Below are positions 1-11,725 of a DNA stretch of 64,000 nucleotides, piece by piece. Position 1 is the first letter of the stretch. Every line of letters begins with the position of its first letter. The stretch is from Micromonospora echinofusca. GTDB lineage: Bacteria; Actinomycetota; Actinomycetes; Mycobacteriales; Micromonosporaceae. Both the position numbers and the translations under genes were made by a program. The notes under the pieces were generated by a model that was given only the letters and a program-made list of their open reading frames with translations, was not told the origin of the DNA and did no database searches. The stretch is taken from the NCBI RefSeq assembly GCF_900091445.1, contig NZ_LT607733.1, positions 5,483,001 through 5,547,000 on the forward strand, given 5' to 3'.

Positions 1-578
1 GCGGGTCGCGGCAGGCGTACGCGGAAGGTCAGGGCGGCGAGCGCGACCAGCGCGATCAGGCCGACCTCGACGGCCATCGCCGGTCGCCAGCCCCAGCCGG
101 CGTCCACGCTGGCGCCGATGACCAGCGGGGCGAGGATGCCGGCGCCGGCGCAGACGGCGTTGGCCTCGGTCAGCGCGGCGGGCGCGCCGGCGCCGTGCCG
201 GTCGGTGAGCACCACGGACACGCCGCTGATCACCAGCATGCCGAAGGTGGCGATCACCGCGACGGCGGTGATGGTGGCGGGCAGGGCGCGGACGAGGCCC
301 AGGGCGGCGACGCCGGCCGCCACGCCGGTGAGCCCGGCCCAGATGGTCCGGCCCCGGCCGAACCGGCCGGCCAGGGGGGCGAAGAGCGCCCCACCGGCCA
401 GGGCGCCGACGGCGATGCCGGTGCTGTGCAGGCCGGCGACGGCCGCCGAGGTGCCCTGTTCGTCGCGGAGCAGCGGCACGACCGGCCCGAAGCCGTAGAG
501 GAAGAAGCCCCACAGCCCGAGCTGGGCGTAGGTCAGCCAGGTGAGCCGGTCACGGGTGAGGCGGGGCACCGGCCTCAC
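1..578 (-). CDS. MFS transporter, N-terminal part (runs off the window)
   Basis: About 192 residues of a membrane protein are visible, entering from the left edge on the minus strand. The chain has alternating hydrophobic helices and the loop between helices 2 and 3 of the major facilitator superfamily (Gly/Arg-rich, LAGRFGRGR). Helix 1 contains Leu-Trp-Gly-Phe-Phe-Leu-Tyr and an Arg follows in the first loop, as in drug/sugar efflux MFS proteins. The GTG at 576-578 is the first plausible start; a second GTG three codons in is an alternative. The substrate cannot be told from this half. The C-terminal half lies outside the window. Confidence 0.8.
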   Translation of the reverse strand, partial: MRPVPRLTRDRLTWLTYAQLGLWGFFLYGFGPVVPLLRDEQGTSAAVAGLHSTGIAVGALAGGALFAPLAGRFGRGRTIWAGLTGVAAGVAALGLVRALPATITAVAVIATFGMLVISGVSVVLTDRHGAGAPAALTEANAVCAGAGILAPLVIGASVDAGWGWRPAMAVEVGLIALVALAALTFRVRLPRP

Positions 579-653
579 GCTACAAGTGTCGGACCGGCGC
601 CCCGCCCCTGGTGAGAGGCAGCTCTCCCCGCCGTCAGGAGGGGGGACCCGCGC

Positions 654-1409
654 TCAGCGGACGCTGCGGGCGAACTGCCGCGCGGCCCAGACGACGCCGG
701 CGGCGGCGAGGACCGCGATGATGCCGAGGCCCTGCCAGACCTTGTCGTCGCCGAGTTCGCCGGCGAAGAGGGCCCGGGTGCCGTCGACCGCCCAGGAGAA
801 CGGGTTCCACTCGGCGATGCCCTGGAGCCAGCCGGGGGCGAAGGTCAGCGGCAGCAGGATGCCGGAGAGCAGCAGCACGGGCTGGGCCACCGTGTTCATC
901 AGCGGGGCCAGCGCGTCCTCGCTCTTGACCTTGAGCGCGATGCCGTAGGAGACGGCCGAGGTCATCAGCGCGATCAGGGCCAGCATGAGGTACGCCAGCA
1001 GCAGGTCGACGAGGGACACGCGCAGGTCGAACAGGAGCGCGAGCAGCGTGATGATGACCGCCTGCACGATGAGCGACACCACGTCGCGCAGCGAGCGGCC
1101 GAGCAGCAGGGCGAGCCGGCTGACGGGGGTGACCCGGGAGCGTTCGATGACCCCGGCGCGCAGCTCGGCGATCAGGCCGAAGCCCTGGAACAGGCCGCCG
1201 AAGATGGCCAGCAGCACCAGCAGGCCCGGTACGAAGATCTTGTAGGCCGCCGCCTGGGTGGGCGCGTTCAGCGCCGGCTTGAGCAGCGGGGCGAAGAGCA
1301 GCAGGTACATCACCGGCTGGAAGACGCCGACGAAGACCCAGACGGGGTTGCGCAGCAGCAGCTGGAGCTGGCGCTGGAAGATCAGCCAGGTGTCACGGGC
1401 GAGTTTCAT
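654..1409 (-). CDS. ABC-2 type transporter permease (daunorubicin-resistance DrrB-like)
   Basis: Membrane half of an ABC exporter, 251 residues. After a short cytoplasmic N-terminus (MKLARDTWLIFQRQLQLLLR) there are six hydrophobic segments, with the ABC-2 signature loop around Gly-Leu-Ile-Ala-Glu-Leu-Arg-Ala-Gly-Val-Ile-Glu-Arg. The length matches DrrB/ABC-2 permeases. The ATG at 1407-1409 starts 20 bp after the ATPase stop, so the two are one operon (ATPase first). By family it would export a hydrophobic drug or lipid-like compound; the actual substrate is unknown. Confidence 0.9.
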   Translation of the reverse strand: MKLARDTWLIFQRQLQLLLRNPVWVFVGVFQPVMYLLLFAPLLKPALNAPTQAAAYKIFVPGLLVLLAIFGGLFQGFGLIAELRAGVIERSRVTPVSRLALLLGRSLRDVVSLIVQAVIITLLALLFDLRVSLVDLLLAYLMLALIALMTSAVSYGIALKVKSEDALAPLMNTVAQPVLLLSGILLPLTFAPGWLQGIAEWNPFSWAVDGTRALFAGELGDDKVWQGLGIIAVLAAAGVVWAARQFARSVR

Positions 1410-1429
1410 CAGATCTCTCCGGTCTGGGC

Positions 1430-2389
<960 letters not shown>

Positions 2390-2483
2390 CTCTGCTCCTG
2401 GTCGTCCGGGCCGGTGCCACCGGCCACCTGTCTGTCCCTCGGAGACGACGCCGGACGGCATGCTCCCCCGTGGCGTCCCGGGC

Positions 2484-2519
2484 AGGCTAACGCGATATAA
2501 CTTTTATGGTCAACGTTGA
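2484..2519 (-). promoter_or_regulatory. Candidate promoter and operator of the ABC export operon
   Basis: Between padR and the ABC operon lies an AT-rich island. Read on the minus strand it has TTGACC (2513-2508), an 18-nt spacer and TAGCCT (2489-2484). A perfect 10-bp palindrome TCAACGTTGA (2510-2519) overlaps the -35 hexamer, where a bound PadR protein would block polymerase. The promoter assignment is inference from sequence only. Confidence 0.4.
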
Positions 2520-3146
2520 TTATTCGTCGATCGCGCTCCGGGGCGGCAGCCGCTCCTCCCAGCCCTCCCACCCCTGCGCCCGCTCGAAGCCCTCGGGCAG
2601 GTACGGCACCCCCGACTCGATCCGCTCCGCGATCCGCTCGCACCACGAGATCTCCGCCTCGGACCGGGCCGTCCACAGCTCGAACATCCACCCCACGTGC
2701 ACCGGCTTGGTCTCACGCATCCAGCCAGAGCTCAACGACGTACGCATCCACTCGACACCGGCGCGCAGCAGGTTCGCCCGGTTGCGCAGGGCGGCCGCCG
2801 CCTCCTCGCGCGGCATCGCGGGGAGGAAGGAGAACGCCGCCGTGAACGGATCCGGTGGCTCGTGCAGCCGCCACCACAGGCCGCGCAGCAGCGACTCGAA
2901 CTCCTCCTCCCCCTTCGGGGTCACCTCGTACGTGGTGCGGGCCGGACGGGCGCCCACCTGCTCCGTGGCCACCGCGCGCAACAGCCCCTCCTGGGTCAGC
3001 TTGCGCAGGGCGTGGTAGATCGACCCGGGCTGCACGTTCGCCCACTTGTCGGCGTTCCAACTGAGCAGCTCGCGGCGCACGTCGTAGCCGTGCACGGGCT
3101 GCATCCAGCGCACCAGGCCGAGGATCATCATTCGCGTGGCAGACAC
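2520..3146 (-). CDS. PadR family transcriptional regulator
   Basis: 208-residue PadR-like repressor. The N-terminal winged helix is clear (MILGLVRWMQPVHGYDVRRE, then GSIYHALRKLTQEGLL and the wing RTTYEVTPKGEEEF), followed by a Vir-C-like helical dimerisation domain. GTG 3144-3146 gives five residues before MMILGLV; the ATG at 3131 is an alternative start. It sits directly upstream of the DrrAB-like exporter in the same orientation, the usual PadR-exporter arrangement. It is divergent from the biotin carboxylase gene; AAATTTG and TAATAG in the shared spacer may hold its promoter. Confidence 0.9.
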   Translation of the reverse strand: MSATRMMILGLVRWMQPVHGYDVRRELLSWNADKWANVQPGSIYHALRKLTQEGLLRAVATEQVGARPARTTYEVTPKGEEEFESLLRGLWWRLHEPPDPFTAAFSFLPAMPREEAAAALRNRANLLRAGVEWMRTSLSSGWMRETKPVHVGWMFELWTARSEAEISWCERIAERIESGVPYLPEGFERAQGWEGWEERLPPRSAIDE

Positions 3147-3278
3147 CGGACGAGCGTAATAGGCAAATTTGACTAGGGTGGCGGAAGACAGTGCGGCATC
3201 CCACACTGAGCGATCGTTAGGGCCGACACGGTGGCCGATACACTCCCGGTCAGTGACCCTCCGGGAGGAGCCAGCAAG

Positions 3279-5030
3279 GTGCGCAAGGTACTCATCGCCA
3301 ACCGCGGCGAGATCGCCGTCCGCGTCATCCGCGCCTGCCGCGACGCCGGCCTCGGCAGCGTCGCCGTCTACGCGGACTCCGACCGTGACGCCCTGCACGC
3401 CACGCTGGCCGACGAGTCGTACGCGCTCGGCGGGGACACCGCCACCGAGACGTACCTGCGCATCGACAAGCTGCTGGAGGTCGCCGCGAAGGCCGGGGCC
3501 GACGCGGTGCACCCCGGCTACGGCTTCCTCTCCGAGAACGCCGACTTCGCCCAGGCCGTCATCGACGCCGGGCTGACCTGGATCGGCCCCACCCCGCAGG
3601 CGATCCGGGACCTCGGTGACAAGGTGACGGCCCGGCACATCGCCCAGCGAGCCGGCGCGCCCCTGGTGCCCGGCACCCCCGACCCGGTCGGCGGCCCCGA
3701 CGAGGTGTTGGCGTTCGCCGTCGACCACGGCCTGCCGGTCGCCATCAAGGCCGCCTTCGGCGGCGGCGGGCGCGGGCTCAAGGTCGCCCGCACCATGGAG
3801 GAGATCCCGCACCTGTTCGAGTCGGCCACCCGCGAGGCGGTCGCCGCGTTCGGCCGGGGCGAGTGCTTCGTCGAGCGCTACCTCGACAAGCCCCGCCACG
3901 TCGAGGCACAGGTGCTGGCCGACCAGCACGGCAACGTGATCGTGGTCGGCACGCGCGACTGCTCGCTCCAGCGCCGACACCAGAAGCTCGTCGAGGAGGC
4001 CCCCGCGCCGTTCCTCACCGACGCGCAGCGCGCCCAGATCCACGACAGCGCCAAGGCGATCTGCCGGGAGGCGGGCTACCACGGCGCCGGCACGGTGGAA
4101 TACCTGGTCGGCGCCGACGGCACCATCTCCTTCCTGGAGGTCAACACCCGCCTCCAGGTCGAGCACCCGGTCACCGAGGAGACCGCCGGCATCGACCTGG
4201 TCCGCGAGCAGTTCCGCATCGCCGACGGCGAGAAGCTGCGCCTCACCGAGGACCCGACCCCGCGCGGGCACTCCATCGAGTTCCGGATCAACGGCGAGGA
4301 CCCGGGCCGCAGCTTCCTGCCCGCGCCCGGCACGGTCACCGCGCTGCGGCTGCCCACCGGTCCCGGTGTCCGGGTCGACACCGGCATCTCCGCCGGCGAC
4401 GTGATCGGCGGCAACTTCGACTCGCTGCTGGCCAAGGTGATCGTCACCGGCGAGACGCGTACCGAGGCGCTGGAGCGGGCCCGCCGCGCCCTGGACGAGA
4501 TGGTCGTCGAGGGCATGGCCACCGCGCTGCCGTTCCACCGGCTGGTGGTCCGGGACGAGGCGTTCACCGCCGAGCCGTTCGCCGTGCACACCCGGTGGAT
4601 CGAGACCGAGTTCGACAACACCGTCCCGCCGTTCACCGCCGCCGCCGGCGCCGCCGAGGCGCCGGCCGAGCGCGAGACCGTCGTGGTCGAGGTCGGCGGC
4701 AAGCGGCTGGAGGTCAGCCTTCCCGCCGGCCTCGGCGGGGGTACGGCCACCGCCGCGCCGGCCGCGCGCAAGCCGGCCCGTCGTGGCGGCGGAGCCAAGG
4801 CCGGCGTCGCGGTCAGCGGCGACGCGCTCACCTCCCCGATGCAGGGCACCATCGTCAAGATCGCGGTCGCCGACGGCGACACCGTGGCCGAGGGTGACCT
4901 GGTCGTGGTGCTGGAGGCGATGAAGATGGAGCAGCCGCTGCACGCCCACAAGGCGGGTACGGTCAGCGGCCTCGCGGCCGAGGTCGGCGCCGTCATCACC
5001 GCTGGCGCGGCGATCTGCACCATCGCCTGA
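3279..5030 (+). CDS. Acyl-CoA carboxylase alpha chain (biotin carboxylase + BCCP fusion)
   Basis: ATP-dependent carboxylation of biotin for acetyl/propionyl-CoA carboxylase; 583 residues. The biotin carboxylase part ([21 protein letters not shown]-grasp [12 protein letters not shown], catalytic [15 protein letters not shown]) is followed by a Pro/Ala linker and a C-terminal biotinyl domain with the lysine motif [11 protein letters not shown] 3279 is preferred over GTG 3231 because GGAGGAG lies 8 nt before it and homologous chains begin at [11 protein letters not shown]. No carboxyltransferase beta gene is nearby, so the partner is encoded elsewhere. The 3' end is duplicated (see repeat). Confidence 0.95.
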   Translation: MRKVLIANRGEIAVRVIRACRDAGLGSVAVYADSDRDALHATLADESYALGGDTATETYLRIDKLLEVAAKAGADAVHPGYGFLSENADFAQAVIDAGLTWIGPTPQAIRDLGDKVTARHIAQRAGAPLVPGTPDPVGGPDEVLAFAVDHGLPVAIKAAFGGGGRGLKVARTMEEIPHLFESATREAVAAFGRGECFVERYLDKPRHVEAQVLADQHGNVIVVGTRDCSLQRRHQKLVEEAPAPFLTDAQRAQIHDSAKAICREAGYHGAGTVEYLVGADGTISFLEVNTRLQVEHPVTEETAGIDLVREQFRIADGEKLRLTEDPTPRGHSIEFRINGEDPGRSFLPAPGTVTALRLPTGPGVRVDTGISAGDVIGGNFDSLLAKVIVTGETRTEALERARRALDEMVVEGMATALPFHRLVVRDEAFTAEPFAVHTRWIETEFDNTVPPFTAAAGAAEAPAERETVVVEVGGKRLEVSLPAGLGGGTATAAPAARKPARRGGGAKAGVAVSGDALTSPMQGTIVKIAVADGDTVAEGDLVVVLEAMKMEQPLHAHKAGTVSGLAAEVGAVITAGAAICTIA

Positions 5031-5070
5031 CCCGTCGCCCCGGCGATCTGCACCATCGCCTGACCCGTCG
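5008..5070 (+). repeat. Tandem duplication of the carboxylase gene's 3' end
   Basis: A 30-bp block covering the last seven or so codons, the stop and six bases beyond (5008-5037) is repeated exactly at 5041-5070, a 33-bp period. The second copy is outside the reading frame because the first stop ends translation. It looks like a recent slippage or unequal-crossover scar. Confidence 0.9.
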
Positions 5071-5117
5071 GCGTGGCGCCGGGCGCCCCGCGCCGCGGAG
5101 ACCGGGTGAGGTCGGCG

Positions 5118-6005
5118 TCAGCGCAGCTCGGCGGCGGCCACCGCCCGGACGGCGGCCGTCAACGCCTCCAGCGTGGTGGATGCCACCCGCCAGTGCTGCC
5201 AGTACAACGGGCGGTCCAGGTGCCGCCCGGCGCCGAGGTCCACGCAGCGTCCGGCGGCGATGTCGGCGCGGGCGACGCGTTCCGGCACCATCCCCCAGCC
5301 GAGCCCGAGCCGCACCGCCTCGTTGAAGCCGTCGAAGGACGGGACGTAGTGGACCGGCGGGTCGAGCCGGCGCCGGGTGACCGTGCGGGCGAACCGCTGC
5401 TGGAGCTGGTCCTTGCGGTCGAACGCCATCGCTGGCGCGGACGCGAGGGCGGCCTCGGTGAGACCGTCGGAAAAGTGCCGGGCGGCGAACCCCGCCTCGG
5501 CCAGCGCGACGTACCGCATGGCGCCCAGCCGCTCCACCCGGCAGCCCTGCACGGCCTCGCGCTGCGCGGTAACGGCGGCCATCGCCGTGCCGTCGCGGAC
5601 CAGCTCCGCGGTGTGGTGCTCGTCGTCGCGGCGGACGTCGAACAGGAGCGCCAGCTCGGTCGGCAGTCGCGCCAGCGCGCCGACGAACCAGGTGCCCAGC
5701 GAGTCCCCGTTCGCCACGACCGTCACCCGGGTGGGTACGGGCCCGCCGACGGCGGGTCGCGCGGCGTCCAGCGCCTCGCGTTCGAGCAGGGCGACCTGCC
5801 CGGCCAGCCGCAGCAGCGGCCGACCCGCGTCGGTGGCCCCGCACGGCTTCGTCCGCCGGACGAGCACCTGCCCGACGGCCTGCTCCAGCGCCTTGATCCG
5901 CTGGCTGACGGCCGAGGGGGTGACGTGCAGGGACCGCGCCGCCGCCTCGAAGCTGCCCTCGCGGACCACCGCGGCGAACGTCCGGAGCTGCGTGGTGTCC
6001 AGCAT
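5118..6005 (-). CDS. LysR family regulator, ArgP/LysG type
   Basis: 295 residues with an N-terminal LysR helix-turn-helix (LRTFAAVVREGSFEAAARSL, then TPSAVSQRIKALE) and a periplasmic-binding-like effector domain. It is divergent from a lysE-type exporter with about 70 bp between starts, exactly the LysG/LysE arrangement known from Corynebacterium, where LysG activates lysE when lysine or arginine accumulates. ATG 6003-6005 is taken as start; an in-frame ATG at 6029 would add eight residues. Effector identity is inferred from the neighbour. Confidence 0.92.
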   Translation of the reverse strand: MLDTTQLRTFAAVVREGSFEAAARSLHVTPSAVSQRIKALEQAVGQVLVRRTKPCGATDAGRPLLRLAGQVALLEREALDAARPAVGGPVPTRVTVVANGDSLGTWFVGALARLPTELALLFDVRRDDEHHTAELVRDGTAMAAVTAQREAVQGCRVERLGAMRYVALAEAGFAARHFSDGLTEAALASAPAMAFDRKDQLQQRFARTVTRRRLDPPVHYVPSFDGFNEAVRLGLGWGMVPERVARADIAAGRCVDLGAGRHLDRPLYWQHWRVASTTLEALTAAVRAVAAAELR

Positions 6006-6031
6006 GATGAAGCCGAGCTTAACTGTCATGA

Positions 6032-8215
<2,184 letters not shown>

Positions 8216-8217
8216 CA

Positions 8218-8273
8218 CCGCCACCCGGCCGACGGCCTCGCGGACCGCAGCCGCTCCCGCTGCCGGGTGGCGG
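8218..8273. terminator. Convergent terminator hairpin between guaB1 and tetR
   Basis: A perfect 12-bp inverted repeat, CCGCCACCCGGC at 8218-8229 and GCCGGGTGGCGG at 8262-8273, starts right after the guaB1 stop and faces the convergent tetR end. The loop is 32 nt. No T-tract follows, as is common in high-GC actinobacteria. Confidence 0.6.
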
Positions 8274-8324
8274 CCGGCTCGCCGCGCTGCCGCATACCGT
8301 CACGGCTGCGTCCGAGAGGGCCCG

Positions 8325-8894
8325 TCAGGGCTTTGGGAAGAGGCGGTGGATCACCTCGCGGGCCGCCTTGCGGGGGTCGTCGCCGACCCGGGGCGGCAGC
8401 GCGCCCGAGAGCCAGAGCGTGGCGAAGCCGTGCACGATGGACCAGGCTGCGAGCGCGTCGCCCAGCGGGTCCTCCGCCGTCGGGCGGCCCTCGGGCAGCC
8501 CGGCGACGCCCGAGTGCAGCGCGTGGCCGGCCCGCTGGCGGGCCACCACCAGTTCCTTCGCGTCGGAGCGGTAGAGGTCCGGCCGGAACATCACCTCGAA
8601 GTGCGCGCGGTGCCCGACCGCGAAGTCGACGTACGCGACGCCCCTGTCGAGCAGGTCGCCGCCGGCACCGTGCAGCGCCTCGGCCAGCAGGTGGAAGCCC
8701 TCGGCGGCGAGGGCGGTGAGCAGCCCGGCCTTGTCGCCGAAGTGGTGTGCGGGGGCGGCGTGCGAGACACCCGCCCGGCGGGCGAGGTCGCGCAGGCTCA
8801 GTGCCGCGGGTCCGGATTCCTCGATCACCCGTACCGCTGCGGTGAGCAGGGCACGACGCAGGTCCCCGTGATGGTAGCCGCGCGTTCCGGTCAT
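8325..8894 (-). CDS. TetR family transcriptional repressor
   Basis: 189 residues with a TetR N-terminal domain (YHHGDLRRALLTAAVRVIEE, then SLRDLARRAGVSHAAPAHHF) and a C-terminal ligand domain of the TetR_C_33/WHG kind. ATG at 8894. A minus-strand TAGGAT (8906-8901) lies 6 nt before the start, so the mRNA may be leaderless. A 17-bp palindrome sits just upstream of that -10, implying autorepression. It is divergent from a DoxX-like gene which it probably also controls. Confidence 0.92.
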   Translation of the reverse strand: MTGTRGYHHGDLRRALLTAAVRVIEESGPAALSLRDLARRAGVSHAAPAHHFGDKAGLLTALAAEGFHLLAEALHGAGGDLLDRGVAYVDFAVGHRAHFEVMFRPDLYRSDAKELVVARQRAGHALHSGVAGLPEGRPTAEDPLGDALAAWSIVHGFATLWLSGALPPRVGDDPRKAAREVIHRLFPKP

Positions 8895-8906
8895 GGCACG
8901 ATCCTA

Positions 8907-8957
8907 ACTTGTCATTGACAAGTTGACGCTTCGAGGGGCAATCTTGTCGGCGACAAG
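8907..8957. promoter_or_regulatory. Pair of TetR operators in the tetR-doxX spacer
   Basis: Two palindromes share the same half-site CTTGTC/GACAAG. Operator 1 is ACTTGTCA-T-TGACAAGT (8907-8923, perfect 8-1-8). Operator 2 is CTTGTCG-G-CGACAAG (8943-8957, perfect 7-1-7). Their centres are 35 bp apart. Operator 1 abuts the tetR -10; operator 2 lies 21 bp before the doxX start. Matching half-sites in a divergent spacer make this a strong operator call. Confidence 0.75.
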
Positions 8958-8978
8958 TTTCCCCTCGAGGAGGTACCG

Positions 8979-9425
8979 ATGGCTCCGCTCGTCGCTCTCG
9001 TGACCGGCACCGCACTAGCCCGGCTGGCCGGGCTGGTCGGCGTGGGCGCCCTCGACGGCTGGCACCCCGCGCTGCGGGTGGGACTGGCACTGATGTTCGT
9101 GGTGACCGGGGTGGCGCACTTCGCCCCGGCGTACCGCAGCGACATGATCGCGATGGTGCCGCCCGCCCTGCCCCGGCCCGACCTGCTGGTCACGCTCACC
9201 GGGGTGCTGGAACTGGTGGGCGCGGTCGGGCTGCTGGTGCCCGCGACCGCCCGTTGGGCCGCGGGCGGGCTCGCGCTGTTGATGCTGGCCATGTTCCCGG
9301 CGAACGTCTCGGCGGCCCGGCGCGGACTGACCCTCGCCGGCCGGCCGGCGACCCCCCTCGGCCCACGTACGGCGGAGCAGGTCCTCTTCGTCGGCGCGGC
9401 GACCGCTATTTGGTTTGGGGCCTGA
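8979..9425 (+). CDS. DoxX-like small integral membrane protein
   Basis: 148 residues with about four membrane helices and DoxX-family features (MFVVTGVAHFAPAYRSDMIAMVPP, then VTLTGVLELVGAVGLLVP). A GAGGAGGT ribosome site lies 5-6 nt before ATG 8979. Its function is unknown; related proteins are linked to redox or thiol stress in actinobacteria. Its promoter is flanked by the TetR operators, so expression is likely inducible by the TetR ligand. Confidence 0.85.
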   Translation: MAPLVALVTGTALARLAGLVGVGALDGWHPALRVGLALMFVVTGVAHFAPAYRSDMIAMVPPALPRPDLLVTLTGVLELVGAVGLLVPATARWAAGGLALLMLAMFPANVSAARRGLTLAGRPATPLGPRTAEQVLFVGAATAIWFGA

Positions 9426-9443
9426 CGTTCAGGGAGCTAACCT
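9415..9443 (+). promoter_or_regulatory. Leaderless promoter of the marR-ABC exporter operon
   Basis: TTGGGG (9415-9420), a 17-nt spacer and TAACCT (9438-9443) end 7 nt before the ATG at 9451. The -35 overlaps the doxX stop region. The spacing predicts transcription starting at or next to the A of the start codon. Confidence 0.5.
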
Positions 9444-9450
9444 GCTTCCC

Positions 9451-9915
9451 ATGCATCTGACAGAGCTGCGGGACGTGCCTCTCGCGCGGCTGCTCGTGGT
9501 CGCCGGGCACGTCACCGGGCAACGGTGGAACCGCTACCTCGCCGAGGCGCACGGCCTCACCCAGGCCGGGATGGTCACCCTGATGACCCTCGCCGAGCAC
9601 GGCGAACTGCCGCACCGCACGGTTGCCGAGCGCTGCTTCGTCCGGCCGGCGACCCTGACCGGCATCGTCGACACCCTCGTGCGCGACGGCCTCGTCGAGC
9701 GGCAGCGCGACACGGCCGACCGGCGCAGCGTCAAGATCGCGATCACGACGGCCGGTCAGGCCCGCGTCGAGGCGGTGACCGCCATGATCCGCTCCGGCGC
9801 CCCGCTCACCTCGGTGGACGCCGACCCGGCGAAGGCGGCGGTGATCCGCGAGTTCCTCCTCGAGGTCATCGGCAACGGCGACCAGGCCACCCCGGAAGGG
9901 GGCCCGGCATGCTGA
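9451..9915 (+). CDS. MarR family transcriptional regulator
   Basis: 154 residues with a MarR winged helix: LTQAGMVTLMTLAEHGEL, recognition region RTVAERCFVRPATLTGIVDTL, and wing RQRDTADRRSVKIAITTAG. ATG 9451 is chosen from the leaderless promoter geometry and family alignment (helix 1 begins LTELRDVPLARLLVVAGH). The stop overlaps the start of the first ABC exporter gene by 7 nt, so the regulator and exporter are co-translated. It probably represses its own operon until a drug-like ligand binds. Confidence 0.9.
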   Translation: MHLTELRDVPLARLLVVAGHVTGQRWNRYLAEAHGLTQAGMVTLMTLAEHGELPHRTVAERCFVRPATLTGIVDTLVRDGLVERQRDTADRRSVKIAITTAGQARVEAVTAMIRSGAPLTSVDADPAKAAVIREFLLEVIGNGDQATPEGGPAC

Positions 9916-11642
9916 CCCGGCTGCTGCGTACGCACCTGCGCCCGTACCACCGGCCGCTGGCCGCGGTGGTGCTGCTCCAGTTCGTCGGCACCATCGCGTC
10001 GCTCTACCTGCCCAGCCTCAACGCCGACATCATCGACCTGGGCGTGGCCCGGGGCGACACCGCCTTCATCCTGCGTACCGGCGGCTGGATGCTCGCGGTC
10101 AGCCTGGTCCAGATCGTCTGCTCGGTCGCGGCCGTCTACCTCGGCGCGCGGACCGCGATGGCCTTCGGCCGGGACGTCCGCTCGACGATCTTCGGGCACG
10201 TCAACCGCTTCTCCGCCCGTGAGGTCGCCCGGTTCGGCGCGCCCTCGCTGATCACCCGCAACACCAACGACGTGCAACAGGTGCAGATGCTCGTGCTGAT
10301 GAGCTGCACGATGCTCGTCGCCGCACCCATCATGAGCGTCGGCGGCGTGGTGATGGCGCTGCGCGAGGACGTCGGGCTCTCCTGGCTGATGCTGGTCAGC
10401 GTGCCCGGTCTGGCCGTCGCCCTGTGGCTGATCATCCGGCGGATGGTGCCGGGCTTCCGGCTCATGCAGACCCGCATCGACACCGTCAACCGGGTGCTGC
10501 GCGAGCAGATCACCGGCATCCGGGTGGTGCGGGCGTTCGTCCGGGAGCCGTACGAGACGGAACGCTTCGCCACGGCGAACGCCGACCTCACCGCGACCGC
10601 GCTGCGCATCGGTCGCCTGATGGCGTTGGTCTTCCCGGTGGTGATGCTGGTGGTCAACGTCTCCAGCGTCGCCGTGCTCTGGTTCGGCGCCGAGCGGGTG
10701 GACGCCGGGGCGATCCAGGTCGGCTCGCTCACCGCCTTCCTCCAGTACCTGATGCAGATCCTGATGGCCGTCATGATGGCCACCTTCATGCTGATGATGG
10801 TGCCGCGCGCGGCGGTCTGCGCCGAGCGGATCGTCGAGGTGCTCGACACCGACTCCTCCGTGGTGCCCGCCGCCCGGCCCGTCACCGAGGTGACGACCCA
10901 CGGCGAGTTGGAACTGCGCGGCGTCGGGTTCCAGTACCCGGGCGCGGCCGAGCCGGTGCTGCGCAACGTGTCGTTCCGGGTGACCCCGGGCACGACGACG
11001 GCGGTCATCGGCAGCACCGGCGCGGGCAAGACCACCCTGCTGTCGCTCGTGCCACGGCTGGTCGACGCGACCGCCGGCGCGGTGCTCGTCGACGGCGTCG
11101 ACGTACGGGACCTGGCGCCGGACGAACTGTGGCGCCGGATCGGACTGGTGCCGCAGCGGCCGTACCTGTTCACCGGGACGGTGGCGAGCAACCTGCGCTA
11201 CGGCAACCCGGACGCGACCGACGCGGAGCTCTGGGACGCGCTGGAGATCGCCCAGGCGCGGGACTTCGTCGCCGCGATGCCCGAGGGGCTGGAGTCGTCC
11301 ATCGCGCAGGGCGGCACGAACGTCTCCGGCGGGCAGCGGCAGCGGCTGGCCATCGCGCGGGCCCTGGTGCGGCGCCCGGAGATCTACCTCTTCGACGACT
11401 CGTTCTCCGCGCTCGACCTCGGCACGGACGCGCGGCTGCGGGCGGCGCTGCGCCCCGTCACCGCGGACGCCGCCGTGGTGATCGTGGCGCAGCGGGTCTC
11501 CACCATCGTCGGCGCCGACCAGATCGTCGTGCTGGAGAGCGGGGGCGTGGTGGGCATCGGCCGACACGACGAACTGTTGAGGACCTGTCCGACGTACGCC
11601 GAGATCGTGGCGTCGCAGAACACGGCGGAGGTGGCGGCATGA
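9909..11642 (+). CDS. ABC exporter half-transporter A (non-catalytic-site subunit)
   Basis: 577 residues: six-helix exporter membrane domain (residues about 15-310) fused to an ATPase domain. The NBD has Walker [10 protein letters not shown] and a canonical signature [16 protein letters not shown]. The Walker B end reads [12 protein letters not shown], with Asp where the catalytic Glu normally stands. That pattern marks the degenerate-site half of heterodimeric multidrug exporters. ATG 9909 overlaps the marR stop. The partner is the next gene; their likely former ATGA overlap is now split by a repeat element. Confidence 0.93.
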   Translation: MLTRLLRTHLRPYHRPLAAVVLLQFVGTIASLYLPSLNADIIDLGVARGDTAFILRTGGWMLAVSLVQIVCSVAAVYLGARTAMAFGRDVRSTIFGHVNRFSAREVARFGAPSLITRNTNDVQQVQMLVLMSCTMLVAAPIMSVGGVVMALREDVGLSWLMLVSVPGLAVALWLIIRRMVPGFRLMQTRIDTVNRVLREQITGIRVVRAFVREPYETERFATANADLTATALRIGRLMALVFPVVMLVVNVSSVAVLWFGAERVDAGAIQVGSLTAFLQYLMQILMAVMMATFMLMMVPRAAVCAERIVEVLDTDSSVVPAARPVTEVTTHGELELRGVGFQYPGAAEPVLRNVSFRVTPGTTTAVIGSTGAGKTTLLSLVPRLVDATAGAVLVDGVDVRDLAPDELWRRIGLVPQRPYLFTGTVASNLRYGNPDATDAELWDALEIAQARDFVAAMPEGLESSIAQGGTNVSGGQRQRLAIARALVRRPEIYLFDDSFSALDLGTDARLRAALRPVTADAAVVIVAQRVSTIVGADQIVVLESGGVVGIGRHDELLRTCPTYAEIVASQNTAEVAA

Positions 11643-11725
11643 GCGAGCGGAGCGAGCGAACCCTCAGGCACAGCAGCGTGGCGCCTCGTGCCGCTGCCGA
11701 GCGAAGCGAGGTGGCGGCATGAGCG
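11628..11725 (+). repeat. 80-bp GAGCGGAGCGAGCG-type element between the two exporter genes, flanked by an 18-bp direct repeat
   Basis: The 18-bp sequence GAGGTGGCGGCATGAGCG occurs at 11628-11645 and again at 11708-11725. The first copy spans the stop of subunit A (ATGA), the second the start of subunit B. Between them is GC-rich sequence beginning GAGCGGAGCGAGCG. The simplest reading is that an ATGA stop/start overlap was duplicated when a short repetitive element inserted. Similar GAGCGGAGCG words are, from memory, scattered in Micromonosporaceae intergenic regions. Confidence 0.6.

Noticed and set aside
3147..4949. Minus-strand frame upstream of and fused to padR, opposite the biotin carboxylase
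   Set aside because: Only the last 208 codons resemble a protein family; the rest mirrors the carboxylase gene.
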